Shown here: positions 51,427-60,189 of the stretch, one piece after another
Layout of the letters: each line of letters opens with the position of its first letter
Numbering within the stretch: the stretch's first letter is position 1
Assembly: GCF_003627955.1 (NCBI RefSeq)
Contig: NZ_RBWS01000023.1
Location: 1 to 64,000 of the forward strand
Direction of reading: 5' to 3'
DNA: 64,000 nucleotides
DNA from: Sphingobacterium puteale
GTDB lineage: Bacteria > Bacteroidota > Bacteroidia > Sphingobacteriales > Sphingobacteriaceae
Translations under genes and position numbers: made by a program
Notes under the pieces: generated by a model
Database searches by the model: none
The model's input: the letters and a program-made list of their open reading frames with translations, nothing else
What the model was told of the DNA's origin: nothing

Positions 51427-51966
51427 TTATCGCTTGGCTCTGAGCCATGTGGACTTATCCAGGGCATATTCAAAATTCTTTCGTTCGGGCTCGTTGACGT
51501 AAGACACCATTTTCTCGGCCACCTTGCTCGCCCCCAAACGTTCTACCGCTTTTTGTGAACGGTAATTTTCGGCCCCTACGTGCAAATAAATCCTATCCAC
51601 AAAATTAAAGGCAAAGTCAAACATCATTTCCTTGACCAAAGGGTTTATTCCTGCTCCCCAATAGGCTCTCGCATAAAAGGTAAAACCGACGAAAATAGAC
51701 TTTTCAGCCTCATTCAAACCATAATACCGTGTGCTTCCTATGCATTGCCCGGTTGTTTTATCTAAAATAAGGTAAGCCGCTTTGCTCTCCAGGGCCGCAT
51801 CAAAAAATGCACGAAAGACACCCTCCTTCCAGCGGTCTTTATTAGGATGTTGTTCCCATATCAAAGGATCTTTCGCCACTTGATACAGGGCATCAAAATC
51901 GACCGGGTCAATCAATTTTAATACGACCTTATCATTCTCAAGTTTATTAGGTGCTACAAACTTCAT
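51427..51966 (-). CDS. GNAT N-acetyltransferase, RimJ/RimL-like
   Basis: The 179-residue protein has the order of the RimL subfamily: KLENDKVVLKLIDPVDFDAL at the N-terminus, ARAYWGAGINPLVKEMMFDF as the acetyl-CoA loop region and VGAENYRSQKAVERLGASKV at the C-terminal helix, where Asn and Lys are characteristic. It may acetylate a small molecule or a protein N-terminus. There is no operon partner. Its stop faces that of the DUF1634 gene, with the imperfect hairpin AGCTAAGC/GCTTGGCT at the junction. Confidence 0.85.
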   Translation of the reverse strand: MKFVAPNKLENDKVVLKLIDPVDFDALYQVAKDPLIWEQHPNKDRWKEGVFRAFFDAALESKAAYLILDKTTGQCIGSTRYYGLNEAEKSIFVGFTFYARAYWGAGINPLVKEMMFDFAFNFVDRIYLHVGAENYRSQKAVERLGASKVAEKMVSYVNEPERKNFEYALDKSTWLRAKR

Positions 51967-52236
51967 TAGAACATGTTTAACGTTGGACCTCTACCAAAAT
52001 TTAAAATTTCAATAAAAGATACCAATTATTGATGAAACCAAGTTGAATTACGTTTTCTTTATTCAAATATTACACCAAAATGTCCAAATTAATAGATACC
52101 TGAACCATCATATTGTTCATAATCAGCAAATGCCGCTGTTTCTTTCACCCTAAGCTTCGCCGCTAGGTTATTTTGCTTTAAAATTGGCTGAAATCAACGG
52201 TCGGATTAAAAGTAAAATTTTGTATTTTGCACCCTA

Positions 52237-52824
52237 ATGGAACAATTCAAGGAATTTGTAAAAAAGCGTATCAATGTCAGCGAAGAAGAATTAGATGATA
52301 TTATATCGCGTTATCATGTCAGAAAAATCAAGAAAAAGGATTACTTTTTAAGGGCCGGTGAAATCTGTCACTATGAAGCCTATGTCGTCAGTGGCCTGTT
52401 TAAATCATTCTATGTCACAGCCGATGGTATCGAGCATATCCTACAATTTGCCATTGAAGACTGGTGGGTCGGTGATATTGCGAGTTTCAATTATCAGGAA
52501 CCGGCTCTGCAGAATATCCAGGCCCTGGAAGATTCGGTTGTCCTTACTTTATCGAAAACCGATAAAGATAAACTATACGAAGACCATCCGATCTATGAAA
52601 AGCTTTCCAGAATTATGGCCCAACGTGCACAAATCGCCTCCCAGCACCGTATCATATCAAGTATAGGTTTTACGGCCCAGGAACGCTACTTGGATTTTAT
52701 CAAAAGGTATCCTAAAATATACCCACGGATCTCGAATATGCAACTCGCCTCCTATCTCGGGGTCACACAGGAGTTTCTGAGCCGTTTAAAAAGACAAATT
52801 TTAAAACCCAATCGAAATTCTTGA
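52237..52824 (+). CDS. Crp/Fnr-family transcriptional regulator
   Basis: The 195-residue protein has a cyclic-nucleotide-binding-type domain (KKKDYFLRAGEICHYEAYVV, then GLFKSFYVTADGIEHILQFA and FNYQEPALQNIQALEDS) and a C-terminal helix-turn-helix (ISNMQLASYLGVTQEFLSRL). The cNMP pocket lacks the Arg-Ser phosphate-binding pair of true Crp, as in most Bacteroidota members. It lies 107 bases upstream of the YceI gene in the same direction and may regulate it. The C-terminus after the recognition helix is short. Confidence 0.87.
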   Translation: MEQFKEFVKKRINVSEEELDDIISRYHVRKIKKKDYFLRAGEICHYEAYVVSGLFKSFYVTADGIEHILQFAIEDWWVGDIASFNYQEPALQNIQALEDSVVLTLSKTDKDKLYEDHPIYEKLSRIMAQRAQIASQHRIISSIGFTAQERYLDFIKRYPKIYPRISNMQLASYLGVTQEFLSRLKRQILKPNRNS

Positions 52825-52931
52825 CCTACATCAATTTTTTCTATTTAAGATTATCCCACCTTTGCAAAAGCTTGTTCAAACAAACATTATGAACAATTAA
52901 ACGTTTGATAAATAAACAAATAGAAAACAAC

Positions 52932-53525
52932 ATGAATAGAATTTTCCAATTTCTGGCAGTAGCAGTATTAATGGTTAATGTTGCTGTGGCACAAGTAAAA
53001 TGGTCGGCAGACCCCGGGCATACCAACGCGAGATTTGATGTCAAACATCTTGGCATCAGCTTCGTTGATGGTCAGTTTACCAAAGTGGAGGGAACAGTGG
53101 AAACCGCAACCGCAACAAGTTTCAACAATGCAAAAGTAAATTTCTCCATTGATGTCAATAGCGTTGATACGCGCATTGAAGCACGTGACAATCATTTAAA
53201 AACGGATGATTTCTTTGCCGCGGAAAAGTTTCCAAAAATGACGTTAAAATCAGTTACCTTCAAAAATGCCAAGCTGAAAGGTAAATACATCATGGTAGCG
53301 GATCTGACCATCCGCGACGTAACGAAGAAAGTAACCTTCGATGTCACTCAAAATGGCGGTGTCATTACCGATCCTTGGGGAAAAACACGTGCGGGCTTTA
53401 CAGCAAAAGCTAAAATTAACCGTCATGATTTTGGTATAAAATACAACGACAAATTACCTTCAGGTGTAGAAGCTGTTGCTTCCGATGTAGACATTATCGT
53501 CAATACTGAGTTGGTTTTGAACTAA
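52932..53525 (+). CDS. YceI family periplasmic lipid-binding protein
   Basis: The 197-residue protein has a signal peptide (MNRIFQFLAVAVLMVNVAVA, residues 1-20) and the full YceI fold: VKWSADPGHTNARFDVKHLG, VDTRIEARDNHLKTDDFFAA, MTLKSVTFKN and RAGFTAKAKINRHDFGI. YceI proteins bind isoprenoid or fatty-acid-like ligands inside a beta-barrel in the periplasm. The ATG at 52932 is chosen over a TTG at 52905. It follows a Crp-family regulator and has a good terminator. Confidence 0.93.
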   Translation: MNRIFQFLAVAVLMVNVAVAQVKWSADPGHTNARFDVKHLGISFVDGQFTKVEGTVETATATSFNNAKVNFSIDVNSVDTRIEARDNHLKTDDFFAAEKFPKMTLKSVTFKNAKLKGKYIMVADLTIRDVTKKVTFDVTQNGGVITDPWGKTRAGFTAKAKINRHDFGIKYNDKLPSGVEAVASDVDIIVNTELVLN

Positions 53526-53551
53526 GGAAAGTTTTTTAAATCACACAAACT

Positions 53552-53589
53552 AAAAGTGGCTACCCAAGATTTGGATAGCCACTTTTTTT
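53552..53589 (+). terminator. terminator of the YceI gene
   Basis: AAAAGTGGCTA (53552-53562) pairs perfectly with TAGCCACTTTT (53576-53586) around a 13-base loop and ends in seven T bases, 27 bases after the stop codon. The A-run on the left could let it work for the convergent SDR gene too. Confidence 0.9.
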
Positions 53590-53654
53590 AAAGGTTTACT
53601 ACTCCTCAGCCATAAGCTCGCCGCCCTCATTCTCGGGCGAATTTCTTTTTTACC

Positions 53655-54443
53655 TTACAGGCCTTTCAACATACCCCCATCCAGGGGAATATTAGTCCCC
53701 GTGAGATAATTAGCGTACTCTGAACAAATAAAGGCAACCAGATAACCATATTCCTCAGGTTTGCCTAGGCGTGCGGCCGGCACCTGTTTTAAGCGTAACT
53801 GTAGCGCTTCCTCATACGATATACCTAACCGCTGTGCATCCATATTAGTCAACGATTGAATCCTTTCGGTATCGAATAACCCTGTTAAAATACTATTGAC
53901 TGTTACGCCATTTTTTGCGACATCATCCGAAAGCGATTTGCTCCAGCTGATCAATGCGGTACGGATGGTATTTGATAAAACAAGATTAGATACGGGCTCT
54001 TTTACAGTGGAAGAGGATACATTGATAATGCGTCCATAACCATTTGCCAACATATACGGCAATGCGCAAGAAGTCGTATAGCAATGATTCTGGAACAAAA
54101 GTTCAAAAGCATGCTGGTAGTCCGCTAGATTTTTCCGGTCGATGGTCCCCGCCTGTGGTCCGTTGGAATTATTGACCAGAATATCCACTTTATTTGACAG
54201 AAAATAGTCACCTATTTTCACCTTATAGGCTTCGTGATCATTATAGTCGACCCGGATATATTGGTGCCGCTGCCCTTTCGAGGTATCCAGACTGTCCAAC
54301 GTATGCTTCAATTTCTCCTCGCTGCGTGATGCCAGGGTAACCGAAGCTCCACAGGATGCCAGCACTTGAGCAATGCCCGCTCCAATACCGGCAGAACTGG
54401 CGCCGATCAGAGCCTTTTTTCCAATTAAATTGATTTCCATCAT
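53655..54443 (-). CDS. SDR-family oxidoreductase with altered active site
   Basis: The 262-residue Rossmann protein has a cofactor loop GASSAGIGAGIA (about 14-25), NNSNGPQAGTI in place of the NNAG motif and a C-terminal FICSEYANYLTGTNIPLDGG typical of FabG-like SDRs. The catalytic serine is present (IINVSSSTV), but the Tyr-x3-Lys pair is missing: 13 residues on, the sequence reads SNTIR, with Ser and Arg at these places. That pattern fits the BKR-like SDR subgroup around YvrD-type proteins. It probably binds NADP, but classical dehydrogenase activity is doubtful. The second ATG at 54440 is an alternative start. Confidence 0.85.
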   Translation of the reverse strand: MMEINLIGKKALIGASSAGIGAGIAQVLASCGASVTLASRSEEKLKHTLDSLDTSKGQRHQYIRVDYNDHEAYKVKIGDYFLSNKVDILVNNSNGPQAGTIDRKNLADYQHAFELLFQNHCYTTSCALPYMLANGYGRIINVSSSTVKEPVSNLVLSNTIRTALISWSKSLSDDVAKNGVTVNSILTGLFDTERIQSLTNMDAQRLGISYEEALQLRLKQVPAARLGKPEEYGYLVAFICSEYANYLTGTNIPLDGGMLKGL

Positions 54444-54523
54444 ATGTATTGTGCTATGTCGTTATCCGAGATTATTCATTGTATAAATCATTCAAAAAAA
54501 CAGGCTAATGCCAACGAAGTCAT

Positions 54524-56185
54524 TTAATCATTATCCTTTGCCCTGATCATGGCGATAAACAAATATACCGCAAAGACCCATGCCGACCCCAGACATATCC
54601 AGGCAAAAACAGGGATCCCCAGCCACTGAGGTTCAATACGTGCGACAATAACCATTCCCCCCAATAAGTTGAGCGACATAAACATAATACCGATCACAAT
54701 CCGGTTTACCCCCTTACGGAGAATGGCATTGAACGAGCGTGCACTGATCAAGCGATGGTTAAGCGTAAAATTCCCTGTACGAAAAAGGCGTACCAGGGCG
54801 CGCATGTCTTCCGGCAGCTTTTCCACATCCCGGGCGAAGGATTCGACCTTATGTTTTCCTTTCTTAAAAATAGCTTCAGGCGAAAGCCGCTCCATCATAA
54901 TCCGACGCGCAAAAGGCTTAATGCTTTCCATGATATTCAGATCAGGATAAAGCTGACGGCCTATACCTTCCATCAGCGAGATGCCACGCATAAGCTGATA
55001 GATATATTCTGGAAAATATAAACGATTATCACCGATGATTTTCCAGAGTTTATTGAACAGCAGATCGAGACTAAGATCACCCAGGGAAACATTATCGATC
55101 ATATCAAATATTTGGTACAGGGAGCGTTCAAACTGATTTCGGTCAGGGATATGGCTCACGACAGCCACATCTTCAATAACGTCAGCGAGTCGAACTGCAT
55201 CTTCGGAAATTGCAGACTGAATAAACTCTTCGAGCTGTCGTCGGTCAATTCCGAGCAATTTGCCCATGTTGCCGAAGTCCAGAAAGGCAATACGGCCATC
55301 TGGCATCACCATCATATTACCGGGGTGCGGGTCGCCATGAAAAAAACCATGGATAATCACCTGTTCCAGGTAAAGGTTGATCCCATTTTTCACTAAGGTT
55401 TCCACATCCATTCCTCGCCGTTTGATTTCTGCTACATCCGTCACTTTGAATCCTTCGAGGTATTCCATACAGAGCACGCGGTCGGTAGACAGATCAGGAT
55501 AGACTCTGGGCACTTTGATCAGCTTGTTGCCTTTAAAATTCTTGGCGAAGCGTTCGATATTATGCCGTTCAATGACCAGGGACATTTCTTCCTGTAGGGT
55601 CATTGCAAAAGATTCGACAATCAACGACAGATTAAGATTCTCCAGAGCATCATTGTACATGGTCAGGATCTTGGCGATATCCCGCATGAGCGCAAGATCA
55701 ACGCGCATGACCTCATCTATTCCAGGCCTGCGTACTTTTAAAACGACTTTTGTTCCGTCTTTTAAGGTTGCCCGATATACCTGCGCGATAGATGCTGCGG
55801 CAAAGGGATCGGCATCGATGGCCTGAAACTGTTCTGTAGTGTCTAATCCCAGTTCCTCAGCAAGATATTCTCGGATGTTGACTTCAAAAGGCGGCACATT
55901 GTCTTCCAGGCGTTTGAGTTCCTCGACCAAGTCTTTTGGGAGCAGTCCTTCGCGTGTGGAAGCAGACTGCCCCAACTTAATAAAGGCAGGCCCAAGCTCC
56001 TCCAAAGCCATTCGGATACGTGTATATACGCCGATCTTGTCAACATCAATATTACGTTCCAAACTCGCTCTTGGCCCTTTCCAGGGCAACCGGGCAATAG
56101 CATCCTTGAAACCATATTTTGCCAATATGCTTAATATCTGGGAACTTCGCTGTAACTTCTTGGTCGGATTGTACATCATGGACAA
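54524..56185 (-). CDS. ABC1/UbiB-family atypical kinase (AarF-like)
   Basis: The 553-residue protein has the UbiB-defining KxGQ motif (AFIKLGQSASTREGLLP), the alanine-rich loop AAASIAQVYRATL, the lysine strand VVLKVRRPG and the catalytic motifs FFHGDPHPGNMMV and IAFLDFGNMG. Two C-terminal membrane helices (about 490-545) anchor it. UbiB-type proteins are ATPases that help process or move quinone precursors; in Bacteroidota this would concern menaquinone. A start at the fourth residue (MYNPTKK) is also possible. It is followed by an SDR gene 80 bases on in the same direction. Confidence 0.92.
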   Translation of the reverse strand: MSMMYNPTKKLQRSSQILSILAKYGFKDAIARLPWKGPRASLERNIDVDKIGVYTRIRMALEELGPAFIKLGQSASTREGLLPKDLVEELKRLEDNVPPFEVNIREYLAEELGLDTTEQFQAIDADPFAAASIAQVYRATLKDGTKVVLKVRRPGIDEVMRVDLALMRDIAKILTMYNDALENLNLSLIVESFAMTLQEEMSLVIERHNIERFAKNFKGNKLIKVPRVYPDLSTDRVLCMEYLEGFKVTDVAEIKRRGMDVETLVKNGINLYLEQVIIHGFFHGDPHPGNMMVMPDGRIAFLDFGNMGKLLGIDRRQLEEFIQSAISEDAVRLADVIEDVAVVSHIPDRNQFERSLYQIFDMIDNVSLGDLSLDLLFNKLWKIIGDNRLYFPEYIYQLMRGISLMEGIGRQLYPDLNIMESIKPFARRIMMERLSPEAIFKKGKHKVESFARDVEKLPEDMRALVRLFRTGNFTLNHRLISARSFNAILRKGVNRIVIGIMFMSLNLLGGMVIVARIEPQWLGIPVFAWICLGSAWVFAVYLFIAMIRAKDND

Positions 56186-56293
56186 GGATTTTCGAAAACA
56201 AGATACGGAACAAAAACCTTACCTTTTTCGCTTCACGGTTTGCTGAAAGTAAAAATTCAGTTATCCAGTAGGTTTCGGCCGTCCAAAAACGAG

Positions 56294-56935
56294 CTATTCA
56301 GCTTCCATTTGATCCAAATTTTCTTTGATCTGTTTGACGTAATCCCCGTAATAGACACGGATCATAATTTCAGTGATCAGTACAATAATTAGGATAGAAA
56401 TAATTGCAGACAAGATGATCCATAAAATAAAGTTGGGATCCTGCTGTAAAGTCTCCTTGAAGTGATATAATTTTTCAAACCAGGCGACTGCCCTATTTTG
56501 GCCGATCATAATGAGGTAGAGAAATAAGCCCTGGGGAATCATGACGTAAGCTACAATACGATAGGTCTCTACGGCGTATTTAAGGTCATAATACAACTTC
56601 AGGAGATGTTCACGGGACGCGAGCAGATCAATCTGTCTGGCACTTTTGATCAGATAATAGAATCTACGGTAGTAGAGGAGGCTTGACAGGGAGATCTGTA
56701 CAATAAAAAAGTAATAAGCAAAAGCCGCATACCCGGAGATTTTATAGATAGGCAGCATAGGTACGGCAATCAGGAAAAACATGCAGACCACCCAGGAAAT
56801 AAATTCACGTTTGATATTGCGCCTCAGTTTGGCCATGATATTGCTGACTTCCTTATAATGTTTAAGATTTGGATTTTGTAAATCCTCATCCATAGGCTGT
56901 TCTTGCCAAGATTTTTTTAATTCATCAAAATTCAT
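56294..56935 (-). CDS. membrane protein cotranscribed with ECF sigma factor (putative anti-sigma)
   Basis: The 213-residue protein has a cytoplasmic N-terminus (MNFDELKKSWQEQPMDED, then a helix) and four membrane helices (about 46-65, 69-88, 125-145 and 170-195), with a charged C-terminus. Its gene overlaps the sigma gene by 11 bases, and the short N-terminal region with KSWQEQ is like that of membrane-bound partners of Bacteroidota ECF factors. No zinc-binding His-Cys-Cys motif is present, so any anti-sigma action would use another fold. The function is inferred from context only. Confidence 0.7.
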   Translation of the reverse strand: MNFDELKKSWQEQPMDEDLQNPNLKHYKEVSNIMAKLRRNIKREFISWVVCMFFLIAVPMLPIYKISGYAAFAYYFFIVQISLSSLLYYRRFYYLIKSARQIDLLASREHLLKLYYDLKYAVETYRIVAYVMIPQGLFLYLIMIGQNRAVAWFEKLYHFKETLQQDPNFILWIILSAIISILIIVLITEIMIRVYYGDYVKQIKENLDQMEAE

Positions 56936-57428
56936 AATTGTATTTTTTAATGATTTGTTGAATCCGCTCTTTGGTACGATTTAATTTAACCCGCGCATTC
57001 ACTTCAGATATCCCTAAATGCGCGGCTATTTCACGGTGGCTCTGGCCTTCCAGAAATAAAAAGATCAATGCTTTTTCCACCGCGTTTAATTCATGTACTG
57101 CCTGATAGAATATTTTTAACTGCTCATCTTTATCCGGATCATAGGACTCTTCCGCAAAATCATGACGTTCCTCGAGGCTATCGTAAATCTGCTGTTTCTT
57201 CTCTTTCTTTAAAAATACCATCGCGGTATTCAATGCGACACGGTACATCCAGGTCGAAAACTTACTTTGATGCTTAAACGAGGCGTAAGACTTCCAGAGC
57301 TGATATACAATTTCCTGATAAAGATCCTGCCGTCCCTCATGGTCATCCATATACATACGGCTCACCTTGACGATAATTCCTTTATTTTCGTCAATCAACC
57401 GAAGAAATTCTGTTTCCGAATGGGTCAC
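56925..57428 (-). CDS. ECF-type RNA polymerase sigma factor
   Basis: The 167-residue protein has region 2 (IVKVSRMYMDDHEGRQDLYQ, EIVYQLWKSY, FSTWMYRVALNTAMVFLKKE) and region 4 (ELNAVEKALIFLFLEGQSHR, then EIAAHLGISEVNARVKLNRT). It belongs to the general Bacteroidota ECF type rather than the FecI group. The next gene overlaps by 11 bases and encodes a four-helix membrane protein, a likely controlling partner. It diverges from the thioesterase gene with about 120 bases between starts. Confidence 0.9.
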   Translation of the reverse strand: MTHSETEFLRLIDENKGIIVKVSRMYMDDHEGRQDLYQEIVYQLWKSYASFKHQSKFSTWMYRVALNTAMVFLKKEKKQQIYDSLEERHDFAEESYDPDKDEQLKIFYQAVHELNAVEKALIFLFLEGQSHREIAAHLGISEVNARVKLNRTKERIQQIIKKYNYEF

Positions 57429-57550
57429 TTGGTAAATTTTTCTTTTAAGATCTTTTCAGGTAATATGTATAGCAAACAAACAAAGTGTTACAGCTTAAGT
57501 TAAAAATATGTAAATTGTTCATAAAAAGGAGGCAAATCAGGATAATAATT

Positions 57551-57988
57551 ATGGAAAATATATTTTACGAAGGCCAGGTTATCTGGGCACAAATTGATGC
57601 CAATAGACATATGCGCCATTCTGCTTATGCGGATATCTGTGCACAGGCACGGAGCAATATGTTAAATAAAATGGGGTTCTCGCTGGATAAGTTCGCCGAG
57701 TTTCAGATCGGACCGATTCTATTTAGGGAAGAGCTGATCTACTCCAAGGAAGTACATCTAGACGAATATGTACAGGTTAAGGTAGAACTGACCAGATACA
57801 ATAAGACAAACAGCCGGTTTTCTTTTGTACATCAGGTCTATCGCAAGGATGGTGCACTGTGCTGTACCGTCAACGTCGACGGTGCCTGGCTTGATTTAAA
57901 ACGACGAAAGCTGACCAAATTACCCGAAGAAATGGAACCCTATTTGGCCAAAGTACCACGCGCCGCGGGATATGAAGAGATTGGATAA
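57551..57988 (+). CDS. acyl-CoA thioesterase-like hot-dog protein
   Basis: From the ATG at 57551 (MENIFYEGQV) the protein has 145 residues and the 4-hydroxybenzoyl-CoA thioesterase-type hot-dog fold: GQVIWAQIDANRHMRHSAYA near the N-terminus, with Asp and His in the usual active-site positions, IGPILFREELIYSKEVHLDE and RFSFVHQVYRKDGALCCTVN. It would hydrolyse an acyl-CoA or acyl-ACP. A frame to 57485 adds 22 basic residues without family support. It is monocistronic and runs into a hairpin shared with the convergent Hsp20 gene. Confidence 0.85.
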   Translation: MENIFYEGQVIWAQIDANRHMRHSAYADICAQARSNMLNKMGFSLDKFAEFQIGPILFREELIYSKEVHLDEYVQVKVELTRYNKTNSRFSFVHQVYRKDGALCCTVNVDGAWLDLKRRKLTKLPEEMEPYLAKVPRAAGYEEIG

Positions 57989-58025
57989 AAAAATCCCCCG
58001 GAATCTAAATGCATTCCAGGGGATT
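57987..58025 (-). terminator. terminator of the Hsp20 gene
   Basis: On the minus strand AATCCCC-t-GGAAT (58025 down) pairs with ATTCC-g-GGGGATT around an 8-base loop and ends in seven T bases (57993-57987), which overlap the thioesterase stop codon. It lies 75 bases after the Hsp20 stop. Confidence 0.75.
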
Positions 58026-58099
58026 AAAACATAAACTAAACCTAAAAACTATCTTATGAAGCATCCGTCGCCCAAGTCTGACGATGCGCGTTATATCAA

Positions 58100-58543
58100 C
58101 TATTTTACTTCGATCAAACGTTTTGCAATGATCGCGTCTTCTTTCTTTCCGACAGTTAAGATCAGTATTCCACCTTCGTACGCTGCCTCAATATTACTAT
58201 AGTCAACAGTTTCGGGTAAAGTGAATGATCTTGAAAACGAACTATAATTGAATTCTTTTTTGCTGTACAATTTTTCCTCACTTGTCTGTTCGTCTTTTTT
58301 CTCTGCTGAAATCGTGATCAAATTTTTATCCACATTGATTTTAAAATCTGACTTATCCAATCCCGGAGCGGCCATTTCGATCTTAAATGATTTTTCAGAT
58401 TCCGAGATATTTACTGCAGGAACACGTGAAACCAAACGATCTGAAATAAAATTGTCGTTGAACAGATTGTCAAATACGGTATTCACAAATGGGTTTACTG
58501 CGTCGGTGTTTAAACTTTTCGTAGGGAATTTAATTAATGCCAT
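58100..58543 (-). CDS. Hsp20/alpha-crystallin small heat shock protein
   Basis: The 147-residue protein has a short N-terminal arm (TDAVNPFVNTVFDNLFNDNF) and an alpha-crystallin domain (about 42-147) with PAVNISESEKSFKIEMAAPG, LITISAEKKDEQ, the conserved FNYSSFSRSFTLPETVDYS and the GILILTVGK strand, which carries the A-x-x-x-G-x-L-like motif. It is an ATP-independent holdase in the cytoplasm. A canonical AGGAGGA ribosome binding site stands seven bases before the ATG, which is rare in this phylum and points to strong translation. Confidence 0.93.
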   Translation of the reverse strand: MALIKFPTKSLNTDAVNPFVNTVFDNLFNDNFISDRLVSRVPAVNISESEKSFKIEMAAPGLDKSDFKINVDKNLITISAEKKDEQTSEEKLYSKKEFNYSSFSRSFTLPETVDYSNIEAAYEGGILILTVGKKEDAIIAKRLIEVK

Positions 58544-58550
58544 TTTTTTG

Positions 58551-58557
58551 TCCTCCT
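58551..58557 (-). promoter_or_regulatory. canonical Shine-Dalgarno site of the Hsp20 gene
   Basis: Read on the minus strand, AGGAGGA lies 7 bases before the Hsp20 ATG (58543). Almost all other genes in the window start after A-rich sequence with no such site, as is usual in Bacteroidota. Confidence 0.75.
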
Positions 58558-58830
58558 AATTTTTTTATTTTTTTGTTTAAGCTTTATTTTCTAACTCTTT
58601 TGTAGGAGATATTCAATTCACGTACCAGTCGTAAAACAAAGACAAAATGTCATTTTATCACAAAAACAAAAGACATATTGGCATACCTAAATTAAAAAAG
58701 GCTTTAAAATCGAACAATTTTGTCGTCGGTACGGCCATGTCCTACTATGCGTTATTCGTATTAACGTCACAGTGGACAAACTGTTTTCAGAAGAACTGAA
58801 TTTGACAAAACATCAAAAATAAGTAAGGCC

Positions 58831-59556
58831 TTAACTTTCCTCTCCCTGCTTTTCTTCATGTTCCAGCGCCGCAATCAGCAAAAATTTAACCGCATTATAT
58901 GTATAATCTTTTGCTTCGGCATAGGAGATCCCATAGATGCGTGACACAAGCGGATCATATTGCGGAAAAGGCAAAAACAACGTATCGTAATAAGTATCCA
59001 ACTGTACCTGAGTCGGCAATTCAAAAGCCAGACGAAGCTGGAATCGCCTGACAATTGCCGTGTCCAGTATTTCGGGATGATTGGTTGCCGCAATCAGTAC
59101 TGCTTCATCCGGAAAATAGTCGATCAGCTGAATAATCGTATTCACGAGACGGCGCATCTCACCCACATCTTTCTCTTCACTGATGCGCGCTTTCCCGATC
59201 TGGTCAAACTCATCCAGAAACAGCACAGCTTTTTCACGACCTGCCTTATCAAAGGCATGTTTGATATGCTGCGAAGTTTCACCGATACGGGAGGAGATCA
59301 GGTTGCTCAAATTCAATACATAAATGGGCTTGTCGAGTGCTGTCGCCAGCGCCTTTGCCGTTGTCGTTTTTCCACAGCCCGAATAACCGTGCAATAGAAT
59401 CTTATTGCTTACAGGCAGGCCATATTCCGAAAGTTGCCGGATATAACGATGTTCCTTGATCAGCTGCAAGAGTTTCTGACGGCTATCTGCCGCTAAAAAA
59501 ACATCTGCTAGCGCTATCTTTTCCTTATCGGCTATAACAAGATCGTAAATATTCAT
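58831..59556 (-). CDS. AAA-family ATPase, single domain
   Basis: The 241-residue protein is one AAA module: Walker A HGYSGCGKTTTAKAL (about 56-70), Walker B AVLFLDEFDQIG, sensor 1 VLIAATNHPEIL and the arginine-finger region TAIVRRFQLRLAF. The N-terminal segment ADSRQKLLQLIKEHRYIRQL is like the linker before AAA domains in proteasome-ATPase or spastin-type proteins. No protease, zinc or membrane domain is attached. It follows folB by about 80 bases in the same direction but shares no evident pathway. It may remodel a protein partner encoded elsewhere. Confidence 0.85.
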   Translation of the reverse strand: MNIYDLVIADKEKIALADVFLAADSRQKLLQLIKEHRYIRQLSEYGLPVSNKILLHGYSGCGKTTTAKALATALDKPIYVLNLSNLISSRIGETSQHIKHAFDKAGREKAVLFLDEFDQIGKARISEEKDVGEMRRLVNTIIQLIDYFPDEAVLIAATNHPEILDTAIVRRFQLRLAFELPTQVQLDTYYDTLFLPFPQYDPLVSRIYGISYAEAKDYTYNAVKFLLIAALEHEEKQGEES

Positions 59557-59636
59557 TTAATTAGATTGATACATTATACAATGGATCCGCAAAATTAAGC
59601 AAGCACTCCGAGCTTTCGCTGGTCCAGTTTGAGAAT

Positions 59637-60005
59637 TTAATCTTTCAGGTATTTGAGACTGACCTCCGAAAAGGACAGATCGCCGCCGAAAGGTGGGTTT
59701 GATTTACGGATGACAACCACGATTGTTTCGGCATGCGACACAGCCATTCTAATCTGCTCCAGAATCTCTGCGGCGGCAGATTCCAGCAATTTCCGCCTGG
59801 GCTGCATCACCTTTGCTGTAATCTGGTACAGCTCTTCGTAGTTTAAGGTATTGCGTAAATCTTCGGTTTCCGTATTATGAAAAGGAAAACAGACATCAAT
59901 GGACACAAAAAATTCATTACCGAGAATCTGCTCTTCTTCGTAATAGCCAATTGGCGCATAAAACCGCGCCTCTTTCAAGGATACTGTCTGTAAAATGGTT
60001 GCCAT
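59637..60005 (-). CDS. folB: dihydroneopterin aldolase FolB
   Basis: From the third-codon ATG at 60005 (MATILQTV) the protein has 122 residues and the FolB tunnel-fold pattern: VSLKEARFYAPIGYYEEEQI with the conserved Glu, FFVSIDVCFPF, TLNYEELYQITAKVM, LLESAAAEILEQI with Glu, and VVVIRKSNPPFGG, where Lys is the catalytic base. It splits dihydroneopterin into hydroxymethyl-dihydropterin and glycolaldehyde in folate synthesis. A start at 60011 adds two residues. It stands upstream of the AAA gene and away from other folate genes. Confidence 0.9.
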   Translation of the reverse strand: MATILQTVSLKEARFYAPIGYYEEEQILGNEFFVSIDVCFPFHNTETEDLRNTLNYEELYQITAKVMQPRRKLLESAAAEILEQIRMAVSHAETIVVVIRKSNPPFGGDLSFSEVSLKYLKD

Positions 60006-60189
60006 GCACAAACCTAAGCAAATTGTTCCAAATCAAAAAAAACAATAGCCTTAACGAATTCCATGATATCCAGCTTAAGCAAACATCCTGAATACGCCGA
60101 CATAGGCGCAGGGATGTACCCTATTCTGAAATTATAATTGTATATAAAAACAAATTTTCCTAAGTTTAAATACAACAAAAACCAAACAG

